The notes below the pieces were generated by a model, which worked only from the letters and a program-made list of their open reading frames with translations, made no database searches and had not been told where the DNA came from. The translations under genes and the position numbers were made by a program. 38,411 bases of DNA. Source: an uncultured Anaerotignum sp. Its GTDB lineage: Bacteria > Bacillota > Clostridia > Lachnospirales > Anaerotignaceae. The DNA is taken from NCBI RefSeq assembly GCF_905212195.1, contig NZ_CAJMDQ010000012.1:1-38411 (forward strand), written 5' to 3'. How positions within the stretch are numbered: position 1 is the first letter of the stretch; each line of letters starts with the position of its first letter. Shown here piece by piece: positions 8,567 to 16,405 of the stretch.

Positions 8567-9356
8567 TGACATTTGTCTTACAAATATATTCTATGGAAAA
8601 CGGTTTTCTTCACATATGAAAAAGCTGATTTTTCCTAATTGCAAAGTTCATTTGTATTTGCAGGAAATACAATACAAAAAATCGAACTATGTTATGGTGA
8701 GGAAAATACAAGAAAATGCGTTTTTGGATAAAATATTTCGTATTTTATAGACTTTAAGCGCCTTTCAGGAGTCTATTAGAAAGGAATGATATTCGAAAAG
8801 GAAGCATTGCCAGGGATGCTTTGCCTGCATGATGAGAAGATGGAAATATGGAATCGTGCAATCTATTTCAGCACGAGAGGATTTGTTTTATAAAAAACTA
8901 CAGTAAAGTAAATTTGCAGGAGAAGGGAAATGATATTTGAACAAAATATTTCAATTTGTTGTAAGACAAGATGGAACGAAAGGAGTAGATAAAACATCAT
9001 ACAGAAAGGAAATATTATGTTGAAATGGCATTTTCAGCAATGATTTTTGCAGGAAAAATTCTCTCGGATGATTATCAGAGAATGAATTTCTTTGAGAATA
9101 CGCCGTTTTCAAAGGAATCAGCAGGAATTTTCAAGGACGATATTATTTTTTGTATGAAAAGGAAAACAATTGTCTGTTTTGCCAAAAGGGGACAAAAAGA
9201 GGGGCTATGAACATCAAAAATGAAGGAAATTACCTGAAAAGTCCCTGCTTTACGGCCAGAAAGGACATTTGTCTATAGTTAGTAGTATAAAACACGGAAA
9301 AATAAATTGTACTTAAAATGGTACAAAAGTAGTAAAAAAATGGTATATTGAAGTAA
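8567..9356. other. AT-rich stretch without a convincing gene
   Basis: About 790 bases between divergent promoters. The only open frames are short (for example 61 codons from 9025), have atypical composition and lack a well-placed ribosome site. ACATTTGTCTTA near 8570 and ACATTTGTCTAT near 9265 share ten leading bases but are isolated. It may be a decayed gene or a regulatory region; I see no recognisable remnant. Confidence 0.5.
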
Positions 9357-9385
9357 TTGTCTCTAAGTTGTATATATAATATAAT
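9357..9385 (+). promoter_or_regulatory. Promoter of the LuxR-type regulator
   Basis: TTGTCT (9357-9362), a 17-base spacer and a perfect TATAAT (9380-9385). An overlapping alternative is TTGAAG-N17-TATATA ten bases upstream. The start codon is at 9657, so the leader would be about 265 bases. Confidence 0.6.
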
Positions 9386-9532
9386 TATAACCAGAAAAAG
9401 CAAAGTAAATTGTGCAGAATACATCCTAACTAGCGTAGAGTGTCTATTTCATTGTGCAATTTGATGGATGAATCATAGGGCAAATGGGCGGGAAGCCATA
9501 GGGTCTATATCAGAAATCCTTTTCCAACTTCC

Positions 9533-9573
9533 AGACCAAAGGCAGCTTGATTTTCCCTAAATCACATTGGTCT
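9533..9573 (+). promoter_or_regulatory. Two-tier hairpin in the regulator leader
   Basis: AGACCAA (9533-9539) pairs with TTGGTCT (9567-9573), and inside it TGATTT (9548-9553) pairs with AAATCA (9559-9564). There is no T-run after it, so it is not a simple terminator. It may be part of a longer structured leader. Confidence 0.45.
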
Positions 9574-9656
9574 TCAAAAAGGCGATGCGGTGTTATATAT
9601 ACAGGAGACTTCGTTTATCAGAAACTTGGAGCCATAATGTGGAGGGAGGAACGATC

Positions 9657-10409
9657 ATGAACACGATCGATAACAATGAATTTATGATTCTGAACAGCAT
9701 CATCTATAAAATCCATACTAATCCTGATTTTGCAGCTATGCGGAAGGAACTTCTGGAACAGCTGAAAATGATCATTGATTTTGACAGTGCGGAATTTCAT
9801 CTTTCCAGAGGAGACGGCAGCATTTCACTGGATTCCGGTATCTCTTACAACAGCAATGCATCTTTGGATTATTCCAAAGCTTATGAACACATTGACTACA
9901 GTCAGGGGATTCTGGGAACAGGAAGCAGCATGGTTTACCGGGAAACAGACCTGATGCCGGATGAAAAAAGAGTGCAGACAGAGTATTACAAAAGCATTTA
10001 CGAAGTAAATAACTGGCATTACTCTTTGCAGCTGGTTCTGGCATATGACAAACGGTTTTTGGGAGTCATCACTTTCTACAAGAACAAAGGAAAGGAAGAC
10101 TTCAAGTATGCGGATATCTTCAAAATCCAATTGATTGAAAACCATCTGGCTTACCGGATCAACAAAGAACAGGAAGAGGCTTCCAAGAACAAAGATAAAG
10201 TTTCTGTTGAGGAAGCGGTGGAACAGTTTGGATTGACGAAAAAAGAAAGCGATATTCTGGATCTGCTGGTCAAAGGCTATAACAACAAAGAAATCTGCGA
10301 CCAAATGGTCATCTCCAGCAATACCGTGAAAAAACATATTTTGAACATCTATCGGAAACTGAACATCAAAAACAGAGTACAGCTGCTCTGTATGGTGAAA
10401 GAACCTTAA
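9657..10409 (+). CDS. LuxR-type transcriptional regulator, likely controller of the beta-alanine cluster
   Basis: A 250-residue regulator. The start at 9657 (MNTIDNNEF) is chosen because GGAGGGAGGA ends six bases before it; a longer frame reaches back to 9567 without such a site. Residues 1 to about 175 form a mixed alpha/beta sensor-like region (possibly GAF-like) I cannot assign firmly. Residues about 183-247 are a LuxR/GerE helix-turn-helix: LTKKESDILDLLVKGYNNKE, then SSNTVKKHILNIYRKL. No receiver aspartate or phosphorylation domain is seen, so it probably senses a small ligand. It lies directly upstream of, and in the same direction as, the aminotransferase-to-acl cluster, which it plausibly activates. 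Confidence 0.82.
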   Translation: MNTIDNNEFMILNSIIYKIHTNPDFAAMRKELLEQLKMIIDFDSAEFHLSRGDGSISLDSGISYNSNASLDYSKAYEHIDYSQGILGTGSSMVYRETDLMPDEKRVQTEYYKSIYEVNNWHYSLQLVLAYDKRFLGVITFYKNKGKEDFKYADIFKIQLIENHLAYRINKEQEEASKNKDKVSVEEAVEQFGLTKKESDILDLLVKGYNNKEICDQMVISSNTVKKHILNIYRKLNIKNRVQLLCMVKEP

Positions 10410-10459
10410 AATGGCATCAATGGCTGCAGCGCATAGCACGCAGCAGCTTCAGATAAACA

Positions 10460-10491
10460 AAAATTATGAAATACAATCTCCATAATTTTTT
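10460..10491 (+). terminator. AT-rich terminator after the regulator
   Basis: AAAATTATG (10460-10468) pairs with CATAATTTT (10481-10489), and T continues to 10491. The 9-bp stem is AT-rich, so it may be leaky. Confidence 0.55.
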
Positions 10492-10518
10492 GTGACAAAT
10501 CAGATATGAGGTGATACT
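10490..10518 (+). promoter_or_regulatory. Possible promoter of the aminotransferase operon
   Basis: TTGTGA (10490-10495), a 17-base spacer and GATACT (10513-10518). Both boxes are imperfect, as expected for an activator-dependent promoter. A leader of about 150 bases follows before the gene at 10676. Confidence 0.4.
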
Positions 10519-10675
10519 CCGAAAATGACGTCATTATTCCGTAAAGAATAAGAAGGGCGGAGGGATAAAACTTAACCGAAAATAAGAGATGCAGGAAAAA
10601 GAGCTTGCATCAGACGCAGTTTAGAAAGATATCAAGATGACGATTGTAAAAAAACAAGAATGAGGAGGCGTACAT

Positions 10676-12028
10676 ATGAAACAATTCGAAGAAACAAGTA
10701 AATATCTGGAAAGAATCCTTGGCTATATCCACTCTAACGATATCAGTGATGCAGATAAAGAATTAATGACAAAAGAAACTGTTCACCATTTCGATAACTA
10801 TGTAAGCCCCGGCTGGCTGAAATATCGTAAATCTGTATCTACAAACGCGGCTCTGCTGGAATGGACTGACCACGACAGCAGCGTAGTGGATCTGTACGGT
10901 GAAGATTTTATCGACTGCCTTGGCGGTTTCGGTATCTATACATGTGGACATAGAAATGAATATATCGTTGATACAGTAAAAGCTCAGCTGGATCATCAGG
11001 CACTGCATTCTCAGGAACTGCTGGATCCCCTGCGCGGCTATCTTGCAAAAGCCGTTTCTGAAATCACACCCGGCGACCTGCAGTACTGCTTCTTTACAAA
11101 CGGTGGTGCAGAAGCCAACGAAATGGCGCTGAAATTAGCGAGAATCGCAACAGGCGGACGCTGGTTCGTATCCACAGTCAATGCGTTCCACGGCAAATCC
11201 ATGGGTGCGGTTTCCATGGGCGGTAAGAGCACATATCGTACTCCTTACACACCAATGGTACAGCAGGTTGTTCACGTTGAATACGGCAACGCAGAAGATG
11301 CAAGAAAAGCTATCAGAAACCTGATTGCAGTCGGCGAAAAAGTTGCAGCCTTCATCGTAGAACCTGTTCAGGGCGAAGCTGGTATCATCATTCCTCCTGA
11401 AGGCTATTTGAAAGAAATCAGAGCAATCTGTGACGAATACGGCGTAGCATTGATCTGTGACGAAATCCAGACTGGTATGGGTCGTACAGGTCACATGTTC
11501 AGATGCGAAGGCGAAGGCATCGTTCCCGATATCCTGACATTCGGTAAAGCATTCGGCGGCGGCATTATGCCAATCACCGGTCTGATCTGCCGTCCTCATA
11601 TGTGGACACAGGAACTGGTTGACAACCCTTGGCTGCTGGGCTCTCCCACATTTGGCGGCAACCCTGTATGCTGCTCCGCTGCACTGGCAACCATCAAATA
11701 TATGATCGACCACGATATCCCTGGCGAATGCGCGAAGAAGGGTGCCATCATCAAAGAAGGTCTGGACAAACTGAAAGAAAAATATCCTGATCTGATTGAT
11801 GATGTACGCGGTATCGGTTTGATGCTGGCAGTAGAATTCAAGACTTCTGAAATCGGTTATGAAGTTGCGAAAGGTATGTTTGCCCGCAAAGTTATCACAG
11901 CTGGTACACTGGTTAACGCAAAATGCGTACGTTTCGAACCTGCAGCTGTTATCACAGAAGACCAGATTGCGAAGGTAATCGAACGGATGGATGCATCCCT
12001 GGCTGATACAAGAGCAGCTATGAAATAA
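10676..12028 (+). CDS. Class-III PLP aminotransferase, PatA-like; proposed beta-alanine aminotransferase
   Basis: A 450-residue omega-aminotransferase. It resembles putrescine aminotransferase PatA/YgjG strongly: an N-terminal NYVSPGWLKYRKS region, FIDCLGGFGIYTCGHRN, LHSQELLDPLRGYLAK, AFHGKSMGAVS, the PLP aspartate in ICDEIQTGMGRTG, and the Schiff-base lysine in LTFGKAFGGGIMP. Class-III enzymes move a terminal amino group onto pyruvate or 2-oxoglutarate. Because the next genes are an acylating aldehyde dehydrogenase and two beta-alanyl-CoA ammonia-lyases, I infer beta-alanine to malonate semialdehyde as the reaction; putrescine or 4-aminobutyrate remain possible. An AGGAGG site precedes the ATG. 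A terminator-like hairpin follows and may reduce expression of the downstream genes. Confidence 0.85.
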   Translation: MKQFEETSKYLERILGYIHSNDISDADKELMTKETVHHFDNYVSPGWLKYRKSVSTNAALLEWTDHDSSVVDLYGEDFIDCLGGFGIYTCGHRNEYIVDTVKAQLDHQALHSQELLDPLRGYLAKAVSEITPGDLQYCFFTNGGAEANEMALKLARIATGGRWFVSTVNAFHGKSMGAVSMGGKSTYRTPYTPMVQQVVHVEYGNAEDARKAIRNLIAVGEKVAAFIVEPVQGEAGIIIPPEGYLKEIRAICDEYGVALICDEIQTGMGRTGHMFRCEGEGIVPDILTFGKAFGGGIMPITGLICRPHMWTQELVDNPWLLGSPTFGGNPVCCSAALATIKYMIDHDIPGECAKKGAIIKEGLDKLKEKYPDLIDDVRGIGLMLAVEFKTSEIGYEVAKGMFARKVITAGTLVNAKCVRFEPAAVITEDQIAKVIERMDASLADTRAAMK

Positions 12029-12054
12029 AATAAACATGGGACAAAATTGATAGT

Positions 12055-12096
12055 TTCCCCGCGTGGCATTGATTGTTCCCATGCGGGGAACTTTTT
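12055..12096 (+). terminator. Terminator-like hairpin between aminotransferase and aldehyde dehydrogenase
   Basis: TTCCCCGCGTGG (12055-12066) pairs with CCATGCGGGGAA (12079-12090) over 12 bp with one G-U pair, then C and five T. A second small hairpin, CCAATGG/CCATTGG, follows before the ribosome site. No strong promoter is seen after it, so it is more likely a partial terminator or attenuator inside the operon. Confidence 0.75.
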
Positions 12097-12155
12097 ATAG
12101 CCCTCCCAATGGAAAACACCCATTGGAGAATGGAATGAAGGAGGATGAACAGATT

Positions 12156-13514
12156 ATGACAATGACAATTCAAGAAAGAATTGATGCTGCCCGCAAAGCG
12201 CAGGCGCAGATTTTAGATTATACACAGGAACAGGTTGACAAACTGGTTTTTGAAATTGCAAAGGTGATCTACTTAAATGCAGAACCCCTGGCAAAGATGG
12301 CGGTAGAAGAAACCAGACTTGGTAAATATGAAGACAAAATCGGTAAGAACACAGATACACCCACAGCTTTCTGGGCTTACCTGAAAGATAAAAAATCCGT
12401 TGGCGTGATCAGAGAAATCCCTGAAGAAGGTATCATCGAAGTTGCACATCCCATCGGCGTTATCGGCGCAGTTACACCTGCAACCAACCCTACCGTTACA
12501 CCTCTGGGCAACGCAATGCACGCACTGAAAGGCAAAAACGCGCTGGTAATCACACCTGCACCTCGTGCAGAAAAAACATCCACAAGAACAGTGGAACTGA
12601 TGCGTGAAGCACTGGTAAAATGCGGCGCACCTGCAGATTTGATTCAGATCATCGAAGAAATTACCATTGAAAAATCCGCAGAACTTATGGAAAAATGCGA
12701 CCTGGTTATCGCAACTGGTGGTCCTGGGCTGACAAAAGCAGCTTATTCCAGCGGTACTCCTGCTTACGGCGTTGGCCCAGGCAACCCTCCCGTAATTTTG
12801 GACAGAGGTTATGACCTGGTAGACGCAGCAAAGAAAACATTCATCGCTGTTGGCAGTGACAATGGTATCCTTTGCGACGGTGACAACCTGATGCTGTATC
12901 CTCAGGAAGAAGAAAAAGATTTCTTCAAAGCCCTGCGGGATGAAGGCATTCTGATTTACGAAGATAAAGACGACGTTGAAAAATTCAGAGCAGCCCTTTT
13001 CAGCAACGGCAAAATCAATTCCGATCTGGTAGGGAAAGACGCAGATGTTATCGCTCGTGCGGCAGGGTTCGATATTCCCGCTGAAACAAAAGTTCTGGGT
13101 CTGAAGATCGAAGGCGTTGGGAAAGAAGACATCATGTGTAAAGAAATCATGGGTCCCGTTGTGGTACTGAAAGACTACGATACATTCGAAAACGCTGTAG
13201 AAATGGCAGTCAGAAACATGCAGGAAGCTGGCGGTATCGGCCATACAGCTGGTCTGTTCACCAACGACAAAGAACATATCAAATACGCTGGTGAAAGAAT
13301 TCCCGTTGCACGTCTGCTTGTAAACCAGCCTACACCCGATGCATGGGGCCCTGCAACAAACGGCTTGTCTCCTGCAGTATCTGAAGGCTGCGGCACATGG
13401 GGCAACAATATTCTGGCAGGCAACGTAGACTATATCCATATGCTGAATGTTTCTAAGATCGCTATGCCTTTGGATGTAGAACTGCCTGACGGTGAAAAAC
13501 TGTTCAAAGATTGA
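12156..13514 (+). CDS. CoA-acylating aldehyde dehydrogenase; proposed malonate-semialdehyde dehydrogenase
   Basis: About 452 residues, the size of the EutE/SucD/SauS group that oxidises an aldehyde to its acyl-CoA with NAD(P)+. Seen: VAHPIGVIGAVTPATNPTVTP near residue 100, VIATGGPGLTKAAYSSGTPA, GVGPGNPPV, and the catalytic cysteine Cys240 in AVGSDNGILCDGDN. The family normally reads DNG(x)xCASEQ at this site; here the three residues after the Cys differ. The start at 12156 is favoured by GAAGGAGG 11 bases upstream over an open frame reaching to 12063. Position between aminotransferase and carrier suggests the aldehyde is malonate semialdehyde, giving malonyl-CoA or, after loss of CO2, acetyl-CoA. 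The substrate is inferred, not seen. Confidence 0.82.
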   Translation: MTMTIQERIDAARKAQAQILDYTQEQVDKLVFEIAKVIYLNAEPLAKMAVEETRLGKYEDKIGKNTDTPTAFWAYLKDKKSVGVIREIPEEGIIEVAHPIGVIGAVTPATNPTVTPLGNAMHALKGKNALVITPAPRAEKTSTRTVELMREALVKCGAPADLIQIIEEITIEKSAELMEKCDLVIATGGPGLTKAAYSSGTPAYGVGPGNPPVILDRGYDLVDAAKKTFIAVGSDNGILCDGDNLMLYPQEEEKDFFKALRDEGILIYEDKDDVEKFRAALFSNGKINSDLVGKDADVIARAAGFDIPAETKVLGLKIEGVGKEDIMCKEIMGPVVVLKDYDTFENAVEMAVRNMQEAGGIGHTAGLFTNDKEHIKYAGERIPVARLLVNQPTPDAWGPATNGLSPAVSEGCGTWGNNILAGNVDYIHMLNVSKIAMPLDVELPDGEKLFKD

Positions 13515-13553
13515 TATTTGATTTAAAAATAACGGCGAAATAAAAATATATGT

Positions 13554-13587
13554 GCATTCCGAGGCAGGCGAATCTGCTTCGGAATGC
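13554..13587 (+). promoter_or_regulatory. Strong intercistronic hairpin between aldehyde dehydrogenase and carrier genes
   Basis: GCATTCCGAGGCAG (13554-13567) pairs with CTGCTTCGGAATGC (13574-13587): 14 bp with one G-U pair and a 6-base loop. No T-run follows, so it is not a standard terminator; a processing or mRNA-stability element is likely. A weak promoter-like TTGATT-N17-TAAAAA (13518-13546) precedes it. Confidence 0.65.
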
Positions 13588-13647
13588 TAAAAAGAAAGAA
13601 GTGAATTTATGAAAGACCTCTATTAAGACAAAAGGGAGGATTGGCCT

Positions 13648-15159
13648 ATGGAAAGTGTACGAGAAGCGCAAAAGAAAGATCAAATGAAACGAACGTTGAT
13701 TTTTTACATAGCATTGTTTGTGGGATTTGCTCTGGTAGGTATTTTGGTACCTGATAATCCGGACGAATTTGGTATATTGACATGTATTCCGGCTGCCTTC
13801 ATGATCTTCTTTATCTTTAAGACAAAAAGAATCATTGAAGGGCTTACACTGGCTGTTCTTTTATGCTGTATCATGGTTCACAAGCAAAACTTCATCATCG
13901 AATTTGCAAACATTGCGCAGACAACCATGATGGATGAAGATATTGCGTTCCTGATCATTGTTTGTGGTCTGATGGGCAGCTTGGTTGCAGTTATTGAAAA
14001 AAATGGCGGCGGTCTTGCATTTGGTAAGTTTGTAGCTTCCAAGGCAAAATCTGAAAAAACAGCGCTCTTTGGCACAATGCTTTGTTCTGCGCTGTTCTCC
14101 ATGGACGACTATCTGAGCTCTCTGACATCCGGTATCGCTATGACACCAGTAACAGACAGATACAGAGTTCCTAGAGAAATGACTTCTTATGTAATTGATA
14201 CAACAGCAGCGCCAGTTACGGTTCTGAATCCCATTTCCACATGGGCAGTATTCATCGGCGGGCTGATGGTTGCCAATGGTCTGGCAGAAGAAGGTCAGCA
14301 GCTGACAACATATATGAAAACAGTTCCTTTCAACTTCTACGCAATTTCAACACTGGTTGTACTGGTACTGGTTATTTTAGGGGTTATCCCGAAATTCGGT
14401 CCCATGAAAAAAGCGTATGAAAGAGTTGCTGCCGGCGGCCCTTTGGCACCTCCGGGATCTGAAAAGATCGACATTCGTGCCGGCAAAGAAATGGTAGAGT
14501 TTGAAGACGATGTGGAAGGCGAAATGAAAGCCTGCAAGAAACCCAAACTTCGCAATTTCTTTGTACCTATCTTTATCCTGATTGGCGCCATCTGTATGTT
14601 TGATTTCAATATGCAGATCGGTATCATCATCGCGATCCTGCTGGGCTTTGTATTCTTCGTATTCCAGGGTATGGACCCCGAAGAATATGCCGATGCAGTT
14701 GTTGAAGGTTTGAAGAACATGGTTATGCCTATCCTGCTGATGATCCTGGCATTCTGTTTCGCAAACGCGAGCCAGCAGGTTGGCTTTATCGATTACGTTA
14801 TCGACGTAGCGGTAAGAAATATCTCTCTGCCACTGCTGCCGATCACTGTATTCCTGGTATTTGCATGTACAGAATTTATCATGGGTATCAACTGGGGCAT
14901 GTACATCATCGCACTGCCAATCGTTGCTCCCATCACCATCGCTCTGGGCGGCGACATTGGTGTAACCGTAGGCGCGGTTGCAGCTGCAGGCGTTTGGGGA
15001 AGCCACTGCTGCTTCTACTCCGATGCAACGATTCTGACATCTGCCTCTACAGGCTGTGATAACTTCAAACATGCGACCAGCCAGATTCCATTTGGTTTGA
15101 TCGCAGGTATTTTCTCAGCCATTGCATATCTGATTCTCGGATTTGTACTGTACGCTTAA
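13648..15159 (+). CDS. NhaC-family sodium/proton antiporter-type carrier
   Basis: A 503-residue polytopic membrane protein with about 12 hydrophobic helices. It has the NhaC-superfamily features: a soluble N-terminal start, FSMDDYLSSLTSGIAMTPVTDRYRVPRE, the TTAAPVTVLNPISTW helix, and the C-terminal GVWGSHCCFYSDATILTSASTGCDNF segment with acidic residues in the membrane. Known members exchange Na+ for H+, and several act as amino-acid or dicarboxylate carriers. Within this cluster it may take up beta-alanine with Na+ or export a product. GGGAGGA sits about eight bases before the ATG. A cytoplasmic loop of about 50 charged residues splits the two halves. The exact substrate cannot be told. Confidence 0.85.
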   Translation: MESVREAQKKDQMKRTLIFYIALFVGFALVGILVPDNPDEFGILTCIPAAFMIFFIFKTKRIIEGLTLAVLLCCIMVHKQNFIIEFANIAQTTMMDEDIAFLIIVCGLMGSLVAVIEKNGGGLAFGKFVASKAKSEKTALFGTMLCSALFSMDDYLSSLTSGIAMTPVTDRYRVPREMTSYVIDTTAAPVTVLNPISTWAVFIGGLMVANGLAEEGQQLTTYMKTVPFNFYAISTLVVLVLVILGVIPKFGPMKKAYERVAAGGPLAPPGSEKIDIRAGKEMVEFEDDVEGEMKACKKPKLRNFFVPIFILIGAICMFDFNMQIGIIIAILLGFVFFVFQGMDPEEYADAVVEGLKNMVMPILLMILAFCFANASQQVGFIDYVIDVAVRNISLPLLPITVFLVFACTEFIMGINWGMYIIALPIVAPITIALGGDIGVTVGAVAAAGVWGSHCCFYSDATILTSASTGCDNFKHATSQIPFGLIAGIFSAIAYLILGFVLYA

Positions 15160-15174
15160 GAAGCGTTGAGAACG

Positions 15175-15248
15175 ACCTCAGGAGTGTTCCCTTTCATAGG
15201 ATGAATGATTCCTGCAAAAGCTGCTGACACTGGCAGCGGAGGTTTTTT
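15175..15248 (+). promoter_or_regulatory. Branched RNA structure with U-run upstream of acl1
   Basis: ACCTC (15175-15179) can pair with GAGGT (15239-15243), closing a three-way junction. One arm is AGGA/TCCT (15180-15183 with 15210-15213) enclosing TTCAT/ATGAA. The other arm is GCTGC/GCAGC (15220-15224 with 15233-15237). T6 (15243-15248) follows. It looks like a conditional or partial terminator between the carrier gene and acl1. I see no strong promoter between it and acl1. Confidence 0.45.
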
Positions 15249-15386
15249 GAAAAGTGAAACAAGTAAGATGGGGGATGAACCACAAAGATGCTTCGGAAAA
15301 GTCTTTGTGAAGAACTTACTTATAGAAACGATGAAAAAAAGAATATATGACAAATGACTTGATATGAAAATAAGGAGGAAATGATT

Positions 15387-15845
15387 ATGGTAGGTAAAAA
15401 AGTAGTACATCATCTGATGATGAGCGCAAAAGATGCACATTATGTTGGCGGTCTGGTAAACGGCGCTAGAATCGTAGAACAGTGGGGCGACGTTGGTACA
15501 GAACTGATGGTTTATGTAGATGGCGACATCAGCCTGTTCCTGGGTTATGAAAACATTGAATTCCTGGCACCTGTATATGTAGGGGACTTTATGGAATATC
15601 ATGGCTGGATCGAAAAAGTGGGCAACCAGTCCTATACATGTAAGTTTGAAGCATGGAAAGTAGCAACACAGCTGGACAGAACAGATGCTGACCTTTCCGG
15701 CGTAGCAACACCCGAAACAGCAGCAACAGCATGCGAACCTCCTGTACTGTGCGGTAGAGCAACTGGCAGTCTGTACATTGCGAAGAAAGACCAGAGAGGT
15801 CCTCAGGAATCTTCCTTCAAAGACAGAAAACATCCCGGTGAATAA
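15387..15845 (+). CDS. acl1: Beta-alanyl-CoA:ammonia lyase, copy 1
   Basis: A 152-residue (about 16-17 kDa) protein of the beta-alanyl/3-aminobutyryl-CoA ammonia-lyase family, hot-dog fold. The enzyme removes ammonia from beta-alanyl-CoA to give acryloyl-CoA in beta-alanine fermentation. In C. propionicum two almost identical genes, acl1 and acl2, encode it, and this pair matches that description. AGGAGG at 15373-15378 is two bases from an ATG at 15381 and eight from the ATG at 15387, so 15387 (MVGKKVVHHL) is the start. Seen motifs include GGLVNGARIVEQWGDVGTEL and VGDFMEYHGWIEKVG. The paralogue Kal of lysine fermentation is the alternative, but no other lysine-pathway gene is here. Which copy equals published acl1 is not established; the numbering follows position. 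Confidence 0.85.
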   Translation: MVGKKVVHHLMMSAKDAHYVGGLVNGARIVEQWGDVGTELMVYVDGDISLFLGYENIEFLAPVYVGDFMEYHGWIEKVGNQSYTCKFEAWKVATQLDRTDADLSGVATPETAATACEPPVLCGRATGSLYIAKKDQRGPQESSFKDRKHPGE

Positions 15846-15904
15846 TCGTTACAGTTCTTCAATGAAAAAAGTGCCAATTTGAATGAAAAAAGGAGGAAAT
15901 GATT

Positions 15905-16363
15905 ATGGTAGGTAAAAAAGTGGTACATCATCTGATGATGAGCGCAAAAGATGCACATTATGTTGGCGGTCTGGTAAACGGCGCTAGAATCGTAGAACAG
16001 TGGGGCGACGTTGGTACAGAACTGATGGTTTATGTAGACGGTGACATCAGCTTGTTCCTGGGCTATGAAAAAGTAGAATTCCTGGCACCTGTATATGTAG
16101 GTGACTTCATGGAATACCATGGCTGGATTGAAAAAGTTGGCAACCAGTCCTATACATGCAGATTCGAAGCATGGAAAGTAGCAACACAGCTGGATAGAAC
16201 AGACGCAGATCTTTCCGGCGTAGCAACACCCGAAACAGCAGCAACAGCATGTGAACCTCCTATCCTGTGCGGCAGAGGTATCGGCAGCCTGTATATTGCG
16301 AAAAAAGATCAGAGAGGTCCTCAGGAATCTTCTTTCAAAGACAGAAAACATCCTGGCGAATAA
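15905..16363 (+). CDS. acl2: Beta-alanyl-CoA:ammonia lyase, copy 2
   Basis: 152 residues, identical to the upstream copy except at six positions: NI to KV in the YENIEF segment, K to R in TCKF, and V, A and T to I, G and I in PPVLCGRATGS. The changes group on two short loops. The same duplicated AGGAGG-N8-ATG context sets the start at 15905. Only 59 bases separate the genes, and the second copy begins exactly 518 bases after the first, so a tandem duplication is the origin. The protein would form small-subunit oligomers and deaminate beta-alanyl-CoA to acryloyl-CoA. A GC-rich terminator follows. Many third-codon positions differ between copies, so the duplication is not recent or is only partly homogenised. 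Confidence 0.85.
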   Translation: MVGKKVVHHLMMSAKDAHYVGGLVNGARIVEQWGDVGTELMVYVDGDISLFLGYEKVEFLAPVYVGDFMEYHGWIEKVGNQSYTCRFEAWKVATQLDRTDADLSGVATPETAATACEPPILCGRGIGSLYIAKKDQRGPQESSFKDRKHPGE

Positions 16364-16405
16364 ACTGTCTGTAAAAGATTTCTGATGTAAAATTCATTGC
16401 TTTAG

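Larger units (their letters stand above)
15372..16363 (+). repeat. Tandem duplication of the acl unit
   Basis: Two copies of ribosome site plus gene (15372-15845 and 15890-16363) in direct orientation with a 518-base period. The shared block starts at the AAGGAGGAAATGATTATGG region and ends at the stop codons; the spacer between them is not duplicated. Confidence 0.9.

Noticed and set aside
8472..8750. 92-codon plus-strand frame across the divergent promoter region
   Set aside because: It overlaps the signal peptide of the minus-strand gene and its promoter, with no ribosome site.
9025..9210. 61-codon open frame in the gap before the regulator
   Set aside because: No well-placed ribosome site, odd composition and no recognisable motif.
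9476..9515. Class-I c-di-GMP riboswitch
   Set aside because: Only short core-like strings match; the GAAA tetraloop arm and the second helix are not found, so it is not called as a feature.
15387..16363. Lysine-fermentation 3-aminobutyryl-CoA ammonia-lyase (Kal)
   Set aside because: Same family, but no kce, kdd or kamA-type genes are nearby, while a semialdehyde-forming set is; beta-alanyl-CoA lyase fits better.
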